Assembly (NCBI GenBank): GCA_038204185.1
Contig: JBBRDE010000072.1
Coordinates: 1 to 20,305, forward strand
Reading direction: 5' to 3'
Source of the DNA: Salmonirosea sp038204185
GTDB lineage: Bacteria > Bacteroidota > Bacteroidia > Cytophagales > Spirosomataceae
DNA length: 20,305 nucleotides
Position 1 is the stretch's first letter; each line of letters starts with the position of its first letter. The notes under the pieces are model-generated. The model had not been told where the DNA came from. It searched no databases and was given only the letters and a program-made list of their open reading frames with translations. Of this stretch, positions 6,517-13,888 are shown one piece after another. The translations under genes were made by a program, and so were the position numbers.

Positions 6517-8310
6517 TCAGTTTTTACTAACCTTTAAAACTGCCTGACGGCCCAGCGGGTCGCGACAACGAAGCAGATAGACCCCGGTGGCTTGAGCGCC
6601 CAAATTGACAGTAATTTCGTTGAGACCTTCTCTGAGCTGTTCGGTTTGTTGCGTGACAGGCCGACCCAACATATCCAGCAAATCCAGTTGAACGGGACCC
6701 GCTACCTGACTTTGAATTTCCACTTTCACCATATGGGTAGTAGGGTTGGGGTAGGCCCTCAGCGCCAACTGAAAAGGTACACTCTCACTGGTCTCAAAGC
6801 CGATTCGTGCATTGGTGCCGGTAGGGCAACTTCCCAGTTTGTCCCCATGGTCTAAATGCCCGGCTACTGCGTTTGGTGTAAGACACATTTCTTTCCCATT
6901 ATGGCATACCAGTACTTTATCATTTTTGTTGCCGCACCTCACATCAGCAACGATAACGGTCACCTCGGCACTCGCCGTACAGTTATTCCCGTCAGTTACG
7001 GTTACGGTATAGATGGTAGTTTCGGATTGACAAACTTCTACCGATTGACCTGAAAGGTTTCCGGGCATCCAGGTGTAGGTATAATCTCCTTTGGTACCCC
7101 CGTGGGCAGTAGCAGATAAAGTGGTACAGGTACTACCAAAGCCGGCGAAAACTGACTTGTTGCCGCCTGTTTTAATAGTGAGTTTTGGTGTTTGCTCCAC
7201 TTCAATGGTGCTGCTGGTAGCGCTGCAGCCGTTTGCGTCAACGACCGAGACGGTGTAGTCACCGGCGGGGAGGCCGGTAAAAGTACCGGTGTTGTTCTGG
7301 GTGTTACCAGGGCTCAACGTGTAGGTATAGGGGGCCGTACCACCACTGGCGGTCATAGAAATCTCCCCGGTGCTGGTTCCGTTGCATTTGACATCCGTAA
7401 CCGTGGGCGTAGATAAACTCAGCGTGGAGGCGGGTGCTACGGCAATCGTGCCACTGCCAGTAGTGCATCCCTTACTGTCAACAACCGATACGGTGTAGTC
7501 GCCGGAAGACAGGCCAGAGAAACTGCCGGTGGTGTTCTGCACATTACCGGGATTGAGCGTGTAGGTATACGGGCTGGTACCGCCACTTGCACTGATGATG
7601 ATCTGCCCGGTACTAGGCCCACTACAACTGACATTGGTGACAGTGGGGGTAGAGAGCGCCAGATCAGTTGCTGGCTGCATGAGGCTAATAGTGCCGCTGG
7701 TGGCACTATTGTTGTTGGCATCCACAACCGATACGGTGTAGTCGCCGGCAGGCAGACCTGTGAAGGTACCGGTGGTATTCTGAGTACCGCCCGGATTCAG
7801 CGTGTAGGTATAGGGAGCAGTACCACCACTGGCAGTAACGGAAATCTGGCCGGTGCTGGCCCCACGGCAGTTTACGTTGGTAACGGTCGGTGCAGAAAGC
7901 ACTACTACGGCCGGAGGATTCTGGGTGCCGGTACCTGAGATACTAACAGGGGTGCTGGCAGGGCATAGTGCTGTTGTGCCTTCCACCTGGCTCCATACAC
8001 CAGTAGAATTATTGGGCGGTAGGGGCGTGTCACCGCTATAAGTAAAGAAAGGTTGCCCGTCGAAGGAGAGAATCCATACCCCTAATGCACTATCCCAGTA
8101 TAGGGCCACAGGTGTGTTGGGTACCCCGGCAATGGTAGCCGTACCTGTCCAGGCAGACTTGCCATCAATCGGAGATCCGTAAAGAGTAAGCGTAACGGGA
8201 GCATCAAAACAGCTTCCGGAGATATTCACGGTAGTCTCAGGTGGACTAACATACGCCCCAAGGGGCAGCAGAGCCGTGAATAATAGCAGGATATGTAAAA
8301 CTTTCCGCAT
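6517..8310 (-). CDS. SprB-repeat protein with type A T9SS sorting domain
   Basis: The 597-residue protein is secreted: residues 1-22 are a Sec signal (MRKVLHILLLFTALLPLGAY). In order follow: an N-terminal beta domain (about 24-125) with GVWILSFDGQPFFTY; three SprB repeats (about 138-372) sharing ASGGTAPYTYTL and GDYTVSVVDA; a PKD/Ig-like domain (about 376-456); a Cys/His module (457-495) with VCHNGKEMC and HLDHGDKLGSC; and the type A sorting domain (about 517-597) with LRAYPNPTTHMVKVEI, LDMLGRPV and TGVYLLR. The last domain directs export by the type IX system, with cleavage and usually attachment to the cell surface. SprB repeats occur in the gliding adhesin SprB and in many other Bacteroidota surface proteins, so an adhesive or matrix role is inferred. 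ATG 8310 directly precedes the signal peptide. A terminator lies downstream. Confidence 0.93.
   Translation of the reverse strand: MRKVLHILLLFTALLPLGAYVSPPETTVNISGSCFDAPVTLTLYGSPIDGKSAWTGTATIAGVPNTPVALYWDSALGVWILSFDGQPFFTYSGDTPLPPNNSTGVWSQVEGTTALCPASTPVSISGTGTQNPPAVVVLSAPTVTNVNCRGASTGQISVTASGGTAPYTYTLNPGGTQNTTGTFTGLPAGDYTVSVVDANNNSATSGTISLMQPATDLALSTPTVTNVSCSGPSTGQIIISASGGTSPYTYTLNPGNVQNTTGSFSGLSSGDYTVSVVDSKGCTTGSGTIAVAPASTLSLSTPTVTDVKCNGTSTGEISMTASGGTAPYTYTLSPGNTQNNTGTFTGLPAGDYTVSVVDANGCSATSSTIEVEQTPKLTIKTGGNKSVFAGFGSTCTTLSATAHGGTKGDYTYTWMPGNLSGQSVEVCQSETTIYTVTVTDGNNCTASAEVTVIVADVRCGNKNDKVLVCHNGKEMCLTPNAVAGHLDHGDKLGSCPTGTNARIGFETSESVPFQLALRAYPNPTTHMVKVEIQSQVAGPVQLDLLDMLGRPVTQQTEQLREGLNEITVNLGAQATGVYLLRCRDPLGRQAVLKVSKN
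7195..7899 (-). repeat. Three tandem SprB repeats, about 240 bp each
   Basis: Three units of about 80-81 codons encode residues 138-372. They share PTVTNVNC-like starts, STGQIS, the GGTAPYTYTLNPG turn and GDYTVSVVDANG. The DNA is also similar between units; recurring blocks encode the GDYTVSVVD stretch near 7250, 7490 and 7735. Repeat number could change by recombination. Confidence 0.85.
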
Positions 8311-8349
8311 GATCGGTTTGGTGTAAAGTTTAAAGAGTATGTATTTTCG

Positions 8350-8979
8350 CTATTTACATCGAATCCCCAGGTGGTTTTCTACCCGGATAATCTCCCGCTG
8401 AGGTAGTTTTTCGTTAGGAAGGCATACAAAATTCCGGAATGTATCTGCATGATGCTCTGCTAATCCTTCCAATGAAGTTAACTCATTGGAACTGACGTTT
8501 ACTTCCCTTAGTTTGAACAGTTTCTCTAAGGGTTCGAGGCTGCTTATTTGGTTATTTTGTACATAAAGGGTTTCAAGCATGGCCAGGGTTTCAATTCCAT
8601 GCAGACTCTGTAGTGCATTATTGTATACGAACAAGCTGGTAAGTGCGGTGAGTTGACTTAGACCCGTCAGGTCACAAATCTGATGATCTATGAGAACCAG
8701 TATTTTTAAATGAAAAAGCCGCCTTAATCCCGAAAGGTTGGTTAGCTCAAAGGAAAGGTCAGGATATGCAGCATGAGGACCCGCCAGACGAAGTACTTCC
8801 GTTTTTAAAATGCTTTTAAATTGGTCATCCGCGGAATCGGGATCATCTCCGTATTGGCTACTTTCACGAAATGCTTTTTGCCATTGCGGTTCCAGAGAGT
8901 CCCACCATTGTCGGCGATGGACTGTATCGTCCTCCACACGTGAGTTGACAGCAAACAGTTCCGCGCTCAAATCATTCAT
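8350..8979 (-). CDS. Leucine-rich-repeat protein, cytoplasmic
   Basis: The 209-residue product starts at ATG 8979 (MNDLSAELFAVNSRVEDD); an upstream TTG at 9003 would add eight residues. It has no signal peptide. An N-terminal helical block contains RRQWWDSLEPQWQKAFRES, which I recognise as a recurrent head of short Bacteroidota LRR proteins, followed by PDLSFELTNLSGL. About five 22-residue LRR units of the LRR_4/SDS22 type then follow: LKILVLIDHQICDLTGL, LTSLFVYNNALQSLHGI, LETLYVQNNQISSLEPL and LREVNVSSNELTSLEGL. The end (LPQREIIRVENHLGIRC) caps the solenoid. A protein-binding role is expected; no partner can be inferred. It lies 39 bases upstream of the SprB-repeat gene on the same strand. 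Confidence 0.85.
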   Translation of the reverse strand: MNDLSAELFAVNSRVEDDTVHRRQWWDSLEPQWQKAFRESSQYGDDPDSADDQFKSILKTEVLRLAGPHAAYPDLSFELTNLSGLRRLFHLKILVLIDHQICDLTGLSQLTALTSLFVYNNALQSLHGIETLAMLETLYVQNNQISSLEPLEKLFKLREVNVSSNELTSLEGLAEHHADTFRNFVCLPNEKLPQREIIRVENHLGIRCK

Positions 8980-9081
8980 GATATTTCGAGGATAAGAGTG
9001 CAATTATACTATATACCGACAGGACTAAACCTGACTCTTATTTAAGCTTGACCAGCAGCCTTATCGGAGCCTTTAAATCCT

Positions 9082-9600
9082 TTAATTGCGGCTGGGAAAA
9101 ATTCCCTCTAAGGCAATGCAATAGTTTAACACAAGAAAGGGCGGTAAATTATTGTGAGGCTGGTTTCCACCGCTCGCACCTATACTTTCTGAGTGCATGG
9201 TCGTAGAAGGGGCCCCATTATAGTATTCAGTGTCGAAGTTGCCCGTGTTTCCCAGCACGTTTCCGGTAGGGCTTGACTGGTTTCCGGCTACCGAACTTGC
9301 GTTAAGTGTATGGGAGTGAGCAGGTATCTGTGTCTGCAATAAAGTTACATTCTCTTGTCCTCCTACCTGCCCCAGTGAATTGGGGCTAAGGCCAGGCCCG
9401 GTACCTTGACTTATAGGAACTCGGCCACGCAAATCAGGCAGACCAAAGGTGACTCGTCCATCACCTCCGTAGGTGGTGCCCAATAAAGAAAACAGGGCTG
9501 TGTACTGTGCAATTGGTAATAGCTGACCCTGGCAGAAAGCCCAGCCTCTTGGGGCAAAATTGTAGGGGAATAGAATAATCATCCCAATGAATGGTTCCAT
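9082..9600 (-). CDS. Tail-collar domain protein (MdpB-like)
   Basis: The 172-residue protein opens with EPFIGMIILFPYNFAPRGWA, the hallmark of the phage tail collar domain (PF07484), continued by FCQGQLLPIAQYTALFSLLG and TFGLPDLRGRVPI. The Gly/Asn-rich C-terminal half has the PAHSHTLNAS motif and ends PFLVLNYCIALEGIFP. This is the architecture of the so-called microcystin-dependent proteins, which are widespread in bacteria outside prophages and often occur in clusters. Function is unknown; assembly as a trimeric fibre is inferred from phage relatives. There is no signal peptide and no other phage gene is present here. ATG 9600 fits the family start (MEPFIGMI). The LRR gene follows on the same strand about 100 bases later. 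Confidence 0.9.
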   Translation of the reverse strand: MEPFIGMIILFPYNFAPRGWAFCQGQLLPIAQYTALFSLLGTTYGGDGRVTFGLPDLRGRVPISQGTGPGLSPNSLGQVGGQENVTLLQTQIPAHSHTLNASSVAGNQSSPTGNVLGNTGNFDTEYYNGAPSTTMHSESIGASGGNQPHNNLPPFLVLNYCIALEGIFPSRN

Positions 9601-10141
9601 GAGTCAATAATGAGTTTAGGTTTCTTGTACTTAAAGGTAAAAAAAAATAAACCTTTTATATAATTATTGGAAGAAAAATTATTGCCAATAATAGACTTTC
9701 TAACAATATCTTGAAGTTTTAACCCGAAAAAGCATATCCAATCGGCTCCAATCAGAGATTTTGCTTCTGATAAATTCCAGGACATTGTAATCGGGTCCAA
9801 AATAGTTTTCAGGTTGGTGAACTCTGGCCTGGACATATAGTGCAGAATGCTTTGGTAAAATATGCACTCTTTCGGGGGCTTTTTTTAGTTATGGATGCAG
9901 CTAGTGAGGGAATTTATTGGATTTTGTAGGCGCTATCTCTCTGCTAAAACTATTCCCCTTCGGGTGATGGAATTCAATTTGTTTATAACTATTAATTGTC
10001 TGTCAATCAGTCATATTGATACTTAGATAGTTGTCTTTCGTACAGTCCCTCTTAAGCGAACGAATTTTCTCGGTGGCACTTGGTGGACGATTTCTTGCAA
10101 TGTAGGGCGAGGGTGGTGACTTTGTAGGTACATCAGTGCCA
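9601..10141. other. Region without a supported gene
   Basis: A - strand frame of 85 codons (9579-9836) overlaps the start of the tail-collar gene but has no domain, signal peptide or convincing composition and is probably chance. From 9837 to 10141 both strands are full of stops. I see no tRNA cloverleaf, riboswitch core or repeat array; only scattered AT-rich tracts. Confidence 0.5.
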
Positions 10142-10173
10142 AAAATCCCCGCAGGCAACCCTACGGGGATTTT
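10142..10173 (-). terminator. Intrinsic terminator after the DUF1206 pair
   Basis: AAAATCCCCG (10142-10151) and CGGGGATTTT (10164-10173) form a perfect 10-bp stem with a 12-base loop, 24 bases past the stop of the last - strand gene. On the - strand the stem ends in a run of five T. The flanking A/T tracts would also allow some activity on the + strand. Confidence 0.8.
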
Positions 10174-10197
10174 AAATCTTGCAAAATGAGAAATATA

Positions 10198-11025
10198 TTA
10201 GTGCGTATTGACCGGCTGGTACCTGGCTCTGACAAACATAAAGATGCCGTAGGACAGCAATCCTAGCGCTACAACGCCCAAAACCCAGGATCCCCATTGC
10301 TGCTCCAAAAAGCTAAATGCCGAATCGGAGCCCCCTGCCTCACTAGAATCGGATTGAATGGCAGCTTTTAGGAATAGGTACCCAATTAACAACCATACAA
10401 TTCCCCGGGCGATATAGCCAAGTTTTCCGGTCTTGAGGAGGGTTTCCTTCACCCGATTATCTAATTTCGATTCCTTGATTTTTTTTCGGTGCTTGTCGGA
10501 GATAGAATAGTATATCTGATATACTCCCACGGCCATTAACCCCAGCGCCACAATCCCCACCAGCCATTGGCCATACGGTTGTTCCAGCAGTTTCTGGGCT
10601 ACTGTTTCGCGCGTATCCCTGCCTCCGTCGTCCGACCCATTCCCAAGCAGCATTTTGGCCGCGTAGTCGGTAGAAGCGCCGTAGACCAATCCGCTGAACA
10701 CGTATCGGCTTCGCACAGCCAGACCCTTGGCATCATTGCCTTTGTTCTCGGTATCGAGGAAGGCTTCCACAAACCGCCAAACGCTATAGCAAAGTAGGCC
10801 GATGGCAATAAGGCCCAACAGAACTTGTCCGAATGGTTGTTCCTGAATCCACTGAAGGGCCTGCGCTTTACCTCCCTGATCATCCCCACGGCCCATTTCA
10901 AACGCCGCCATAAATGTGAGAATACCAATCAGCGAATAGACAATGCCTTTGGCGGTAAGCCCTATGCGGGCAGCGCCTTCAATCCATTGTTCTTTCGAGG
11001 GAGCGTTTAGAGTAGGTTTATCCAT
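10198..11025 (-). CDS. DUF1206 membrane protein (copy A)
   Basis: The 275-residue integral membrane protein has three DUF1206 units, each of two transmembrane helices: about 20-90 (IGLTAKGIVYSLIGILTFMA, then GQVLLGLIAIGLLCYSVWRF), about 105-175 (second helix WLVGIVALGLMAVGVYQIYY) and about 200-268 (LGYIARGIVWLLIGYLFLKA, then GSWVLGVVALGLLSYGIFMF). Each second helix follows a short QPFGQ, QPYGQ or QQWGS stretch, the DUF1206 signature. The family function is unknown. No export signal is needed; the first helix acts as anchor. The next - strand gene upstream (11147-11962) is a paralogue at roughly half identity by eye, so a tandem duplication is likely. A terminator at 10142-10173 ends the unit. 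Confidence 0.9.
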   Translation of the reverse strand: MDKPTLNAPSKEQWIEGAARIGLTAKGIVYSLIGILTFMAAFEMGRGDDQGGKAQALQWIQEQPFGQVLLGLIAIGLLCYSVWRFVEAFLDTENKGNDAKGLAVRSRYVFSGLVYGASTDYAAKMLLGNGSDDGGRDTRETVAQKLLEQPYGQWLVGIVALGLMAVGVYQIYYSISDKHRKKIKESKLDNRVKETLLKTGKLGYIARGIVWLLIGYLFLKAAIQSDSSEAGGSDSAFSFLEQQWGSWVLGVVALGLLSYGIFMFVRARYQPVNTH

Positions 11026-11146
11026 AATTAAGCGTGTGGGGGGTTGCGAAATAAATATATACGTGTTGCTTTTCGACAGCTACCAAAATCATTCCACTCA
11101 AAACTCTGATGCGCACCTGAGAACCGTGGTGGCTGACCGGGAGTAC

Positions 11147-11962
11147 TTACCCCTTTACGATAGGCTGGTACTTGGCTCGGGCAAATTGAAAAATTCCGTA
11201 GCAGACCAATCCCAGCCCTGTCAGAGCCAGAGTCCACGAACCGTATTGATATTCCAGGTAATTCAAGGCCGTGTCAGTATCACCCGCTTCACTGGAATCG
11301 GACTGAATAGCCGCCTGTAACAGGAAATACCCGACAATAAGCCATACGACCGCCCGGGCCACGTACCCTACCTGTCCCGACCGGATCAGGATTTCTTTCG
11401 CACGCGTATCTATTTTGCACTCCTCAATGATTTGTCGATAGGTACCTGACAGCGAAAGATAGAGCTGAAAAATACCGACCCCGGCCGTACCCAGCGCAAA
11501 TGCTCCTACCAGCCAGCGCCCATAAGGAAGTTCCAGCAATTTCTGGGCCATCGATGCGCGGGTAGTTTCGTCATCGTTGCTGCTGATGCCCCTGGTAAAC
11601 AGTAGCTTGGTGGCATAATAAGTCAAAGCAGCATAGATTACCCCGTAAGAAAGGTATGATACACGCAGCGCCAAGCCCCGTATGCCGTTGCCCTTATTAT
11701 CGGTGTCCATAATGGCTTCGATGAAGCGCCATACGGTGTAGCAAAGCAACCCCAATGTAATTATTGCCAATAGAATTTGCCCAAAAATCTGCTCCTGAAT
11801 CCAGGCCAGTACCTGCGATACTTTCCCCTGTTCGCTGGCATTACCCAGATTCAAAGCAGCAGCAAAAGTCAGAGTCCCGATCAGCAAGTATACTATGCCC
11901 AAGGACACCAGGCCTATCTTTCCCGTAATTTCAATCCAGGTTTGGGAGGACGATTTGCCCAT
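11147..11962 (-). CDS. DUF1206 membrane protein (copy B)
   Basis: The 271-residue paralogue has the same three-unit, six-helix layout: IGLVSLGIVYLLIGTLTFAA and GQILLAIITLGLLCYTVWRF (about 15-85), a middle unit with WLVGAFALGTAGVGIFQLYL, and a final unit with VGYVARAVVWLIVGYFLLQA and GSWTLALTGLGLVCYGIFQF. Both copies share AAIQSDSSEAG between the last helices, an unusually well kept loop. The 121-base gap to copy A holds no gene. Codon use and composition match the neighbours, so the duplication is not obviously recent or foreign. The GNAT gene starts upstream on the same strand with 28 bases between, so all of 10198-13693 may be one transcript. Confidence 0.9.
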   Translation of the reverse strand: MGKSSSQTWIEITGKIGLVSLGIVYLLIGTLTFAAALNLGNASEQGKVSQVLAWIQEQIFGQILLAIITLGLLCYTVWRFIEAIMDTDNKGNGIRGLALRVSYLSYGVIYAALTYYATKLLFTRGISSNDDETTRASMAQKLLELPYGRWLVGAFALGTAGVGIFQLYLSLSGTYRQIIEECKIDTRAKEILIRSGQVGYVARAVVWLIVGYFLLQAAIQSDSSEAGDTDTALNYLEYQYGSWTLALTGLGLVCYGIFQFARAKYQPIVKG

Positions 11963-11990
11963 AATGTGATAGGAATGGCCTCCCGGGACA

Positions 11991-12434
11991 CTACATTTTG
12001 ATGGAGAAGTGCAGACTCGTTACTTTAAAGCGCTTGGCTAGATACAGGCGGTGGGCGTCAGCCCGGGCGTCGTTTACGCCCGAGTCCAGATGCACTTCGT
12101 CGAGGCCTTCACGGCGCGCGTAGTCGAGAATCCAGTCGACCAGTTGCCCAGCATAGCCCTTGCCCCGGTGTTCGGGCAGGGTTGAAAGGTCGTCGATGTA
12201 AATATATTTACCGCGGAACAGATTGTAACCCGTTTCAAATACGGCTACTGTGGCGGCTTCACCGTCTTCCTCAATGAACACCATAATGCGGCTATCGGCC
12301 AGTGTTTGCCAAATAACTTCGTCATATACGTCATCCGTAATATGTGGGCGCAGGGCCTGCACGGCTCGGCGGCATTTTTGAACACTGGTGTCGGTGGTGG
12401 CGCGCTGGACCGGCAGCCCTACTTCCTGTTTCAT
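11991..12434 (-). CDS. GNAT-family N-acetyltransferase
   Basis: This 147-residue protein is a single GNAT domain that transfers acetyl from acetyl-CoA to an unknown amine. Strand 4 and motif A are clear: YIYIDDLSTLPEHRGKGYAG (about 77-96), with the R-G-K-G-Y-A acyl-CoA pyrophosphate loop at 90-95, followed by the LVDWILDYARREGLDEVHLD helix-strand and the final FYLxxGF-like region degenerated to HRLYLAKRFK. The N-terminal half (ALRPHITDDVYDEVIWQTL) is the usual substrate-side helix pair. Length is typical. Its ATG at 12434 lies 11 bases after the ribBA stop, so it is probably co-transcribed with ribBA. Whether it acts in flavin metabolism cannot be told from sequence. Confidence 0.88.
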   Translation of the reverse strand: MKQEVGLPVQRATTDTSVQKCRRAVQALRPHITDDVYDEVIWQTLADSRIMVFIEEDGEAATVAVFETGYNLFRGKYIYIDDLSTLPEHRGKGYAGQLVDWILDYARREGLDEVHLDSGVNDARADAHRLYLAKRFKVTSLHFSIKM

Positions 12435-12445
12435 AGACTACATTA

Positions 12446-13693
12446 TTACCCTTTGTTGCCCGCCAGCGTGAGGTTCAGCAGACTATGACCCATTTTATCG
12501 CGTTTAGTCAACAAATAGCGCTCATTATGGGGATTAGAGGCGATTTCAATTGCGATAGAATCCACGATTTCCAGCCCGTATCCCATCAAACCCACCCGTT
12601 TCTTCGGATTATTAGAGATTAGCTTGATTTTAGATAATCCCAAATCCCGCAAAATCTGCGCTCCTACGCCATAGTCGCGGGCGTCCATTGGCAGGCCCAA
12701 CTCTATATTAGCTTCTACCGTATCACGTCCCATTTCCTGTAGCTTATACGCTTTCAACTTATTGAGCAGGCCGATACCCCGACCTTCCTGGTTCATGTAT
12801 ACCACTACCCCTTTCCCAGCTTTATCCACCATCTCCATGGCTGCATGGAGTTGACCTCCACAGTCGCAGCGGCACGACCCGAAGATGTCGCCCGTAACGC
12901 AGGAAGAGTGTACTCGTACCAGCACAGGCTCATCTTTCTCCCACGTACCTTTCACCAACGCCAGGTGCAGATCGCCGGTATTGATCTGACGGTAGGCGAT
13001 CAGGTCAAAGTGGCCCCATTCCGTAGGCATGTCCACACCAATTTCACGCTTGATGAGAGTTTCCTGCTGTAAGCGGTACTCGATCAGATCCTTAATGGAC
13101 ACGAGTTTCATACCCAGCCGGTCGGCAATAACCCGAAGTTCGGGCAGTCGGGCCATGGCACCGTCCTCGTTGAGCACTTCCACCAGTACGCCCGAAGGGG
13201 CTAGGCCCGCCAAACGGGCGAAATCGAGCGATGCTTCGGTATGGCCGGTACGGCGTAAGACACCACCTTGTTTGGCTTTCAGTGGAAATATGTGGCCTGG
13301 TCGGCCCAGGTCTTCTGGCCTGGTAGTAGTATCTACGAGGGCCCGGATGGTTTTTGCGCGGTCAGAAGCTGAAATGCCCGTCGTGCAGCCATTCCCCAAC
13401 AGATCCACGGATACCGTAAAGGCTGTTTCGTGCGTAGCCGTATTGTTTCCTACCATCATTTCAAGCCCCAGCTCCTGGCAACGCTCCTCGGTGAGGGAAA
13501 CGCAGATCAGACCCCGGCCTTCGCGGGCCATGAGGTTCACGAGTTCGGGGGTAATCGTTTCGGATGCGCCAATCATATCACCCTCATTCTCACGATCTTC
13601 GTCATCTACAACGATAATCAGTTGCCCCGCTTTGATGGCTTCGATGGCTTCTTCGATGGAGTCAAGAGGGATTTTGGTACTATTATTATCCAT
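12446..13693 (-). CDS. ribBA: Bifunctional DHBP synthase / GTP cyclohydrolase II
   Basis: The 415-residue fusion supplies both precursors of riboflavin. The N-terminal domain (about 1-205, RibB) makes 3,4-dihydroxy-2-butanone 4-phosphate from ribulose 5-phosphate and has the acidic metal-binding loop DDEDRENEGDM (30-40), GRGLICVSL (60-68) and the RTGHTEASLDFARLAG motif (148-163). The C-terminal domain (about 210-410, RibA) opens GTP and has VHSSCVTGDIFGSCRCDCG (261-279) with zinc ligands Cys265, Cys276 and Cys278 in the usual C-x10-C-x-C spacing, NQEGRGIGLLNKLKAYKLQ (301-319) and SNNPKKRVGLMGYG (360-373). Both active sites look complete. ATG 13693 fits the family. No FMN riboswitch core is visible in the 90 bases upstream. 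It heads a - strand run with the GNAT gene. Confidence 0.97.
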   Translation of the reverse strand: MDNNSTKIPLDSIEEAIEAIKAGQLIIVVDDEDRENEGDMIGASETITPELVNLMAREGRGLICVSLTEERCQELGLEMMVGNNTATHETAFTVSVDLLGNGCTTGISASDRAKTIRALVDTTTRPEDLGRPGHIFPLKAKQGGVLRRTGHTEASLDFARLAGLAPSGVLVEVLNEDGAMARLPELRVIADRLGMKLVSIKDLIEYRLQQETLIKREIGVDMPTEWGHFDLIAYRQINTGDLHLALVKGTWEKDEPVLVRVHSSCVTGDIFGSCRCDCGGQLHAAMEMVDKAGKGVVVYMNQEGRGIGLLNKLKAYKLQEMGRDTVEANIELGLPMDARDYGVGAQILRDLGLSKIKLISNNPKKRVGLMGYGLEIVDSIAIEIASNPHNERYLLTKRDKMGHSLLNLTLAGNKG

Positions 13694-13771
13694 TAGTTCA
13701 CTTGCTGAAAAATAGTTTTGACGTTCAGCGCGTTTTAGCTCGTAAAGGTATATCCTTCGGACCGAAAGTCT

Positions 13772-13779
13772 TACTTTTG
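13772..13779 (+). promoter_or_regulatory. Candidate -7 box for the type-B T9SS protein
   Basis: TACTTTTG matches TAnnTTTG exactly. It lies 110 bases before the chosen ATG at 13889 and would give a start site near 13786 and a leader of about 100 bases. No TTG partner is visible at the usual spacing. The box lies between this gene and the divergent ribBA. Confidence 0.35.
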
Positions 13780-13888
13780 ATATTTGAGAAACAAAGGTTT
13801 AGCCCGTTCCGTTTCGACGGGATGCTCCCAGTGCTGTCATTCATTACTTTTTCATCCTATTTTGGAGCACAATTTACTTGAAGTACGA

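Noticed and set aside
9082..9600. Prophage or contractile injection system suggested by the tail-collar domain
   Set aside because: No sheath, tube, baseplate, spike or capsid gene lies within 9 kb on either side; lone tail-collar proteins are common.
9579..9836. 85-codon frame upstream of and overlapping the tail-collar gene
   Set aside because: No domain or signal peptide, AT-rich chance-like sequence, and it overlaps a well supported start.
9837..10141. Possible small RNA or tRNA in the gene-free region
   Set aside because: No cloverleaf or conserved RNA motif could be folded by eye; only the terminator at 10142-10173 is clear.
13029..13715. 228-codon open frame on the + strand
   Set aside because: Antisense to ribBA; Ser/Arg-rich translation typical of a shadow frame.
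13694..13783. Possible FMN riboswitch ahead of ribBA
   Set aside because: The region is only 90 bases and lacks the conserved AGGGGCAGGGTGAAATTCC-like core.
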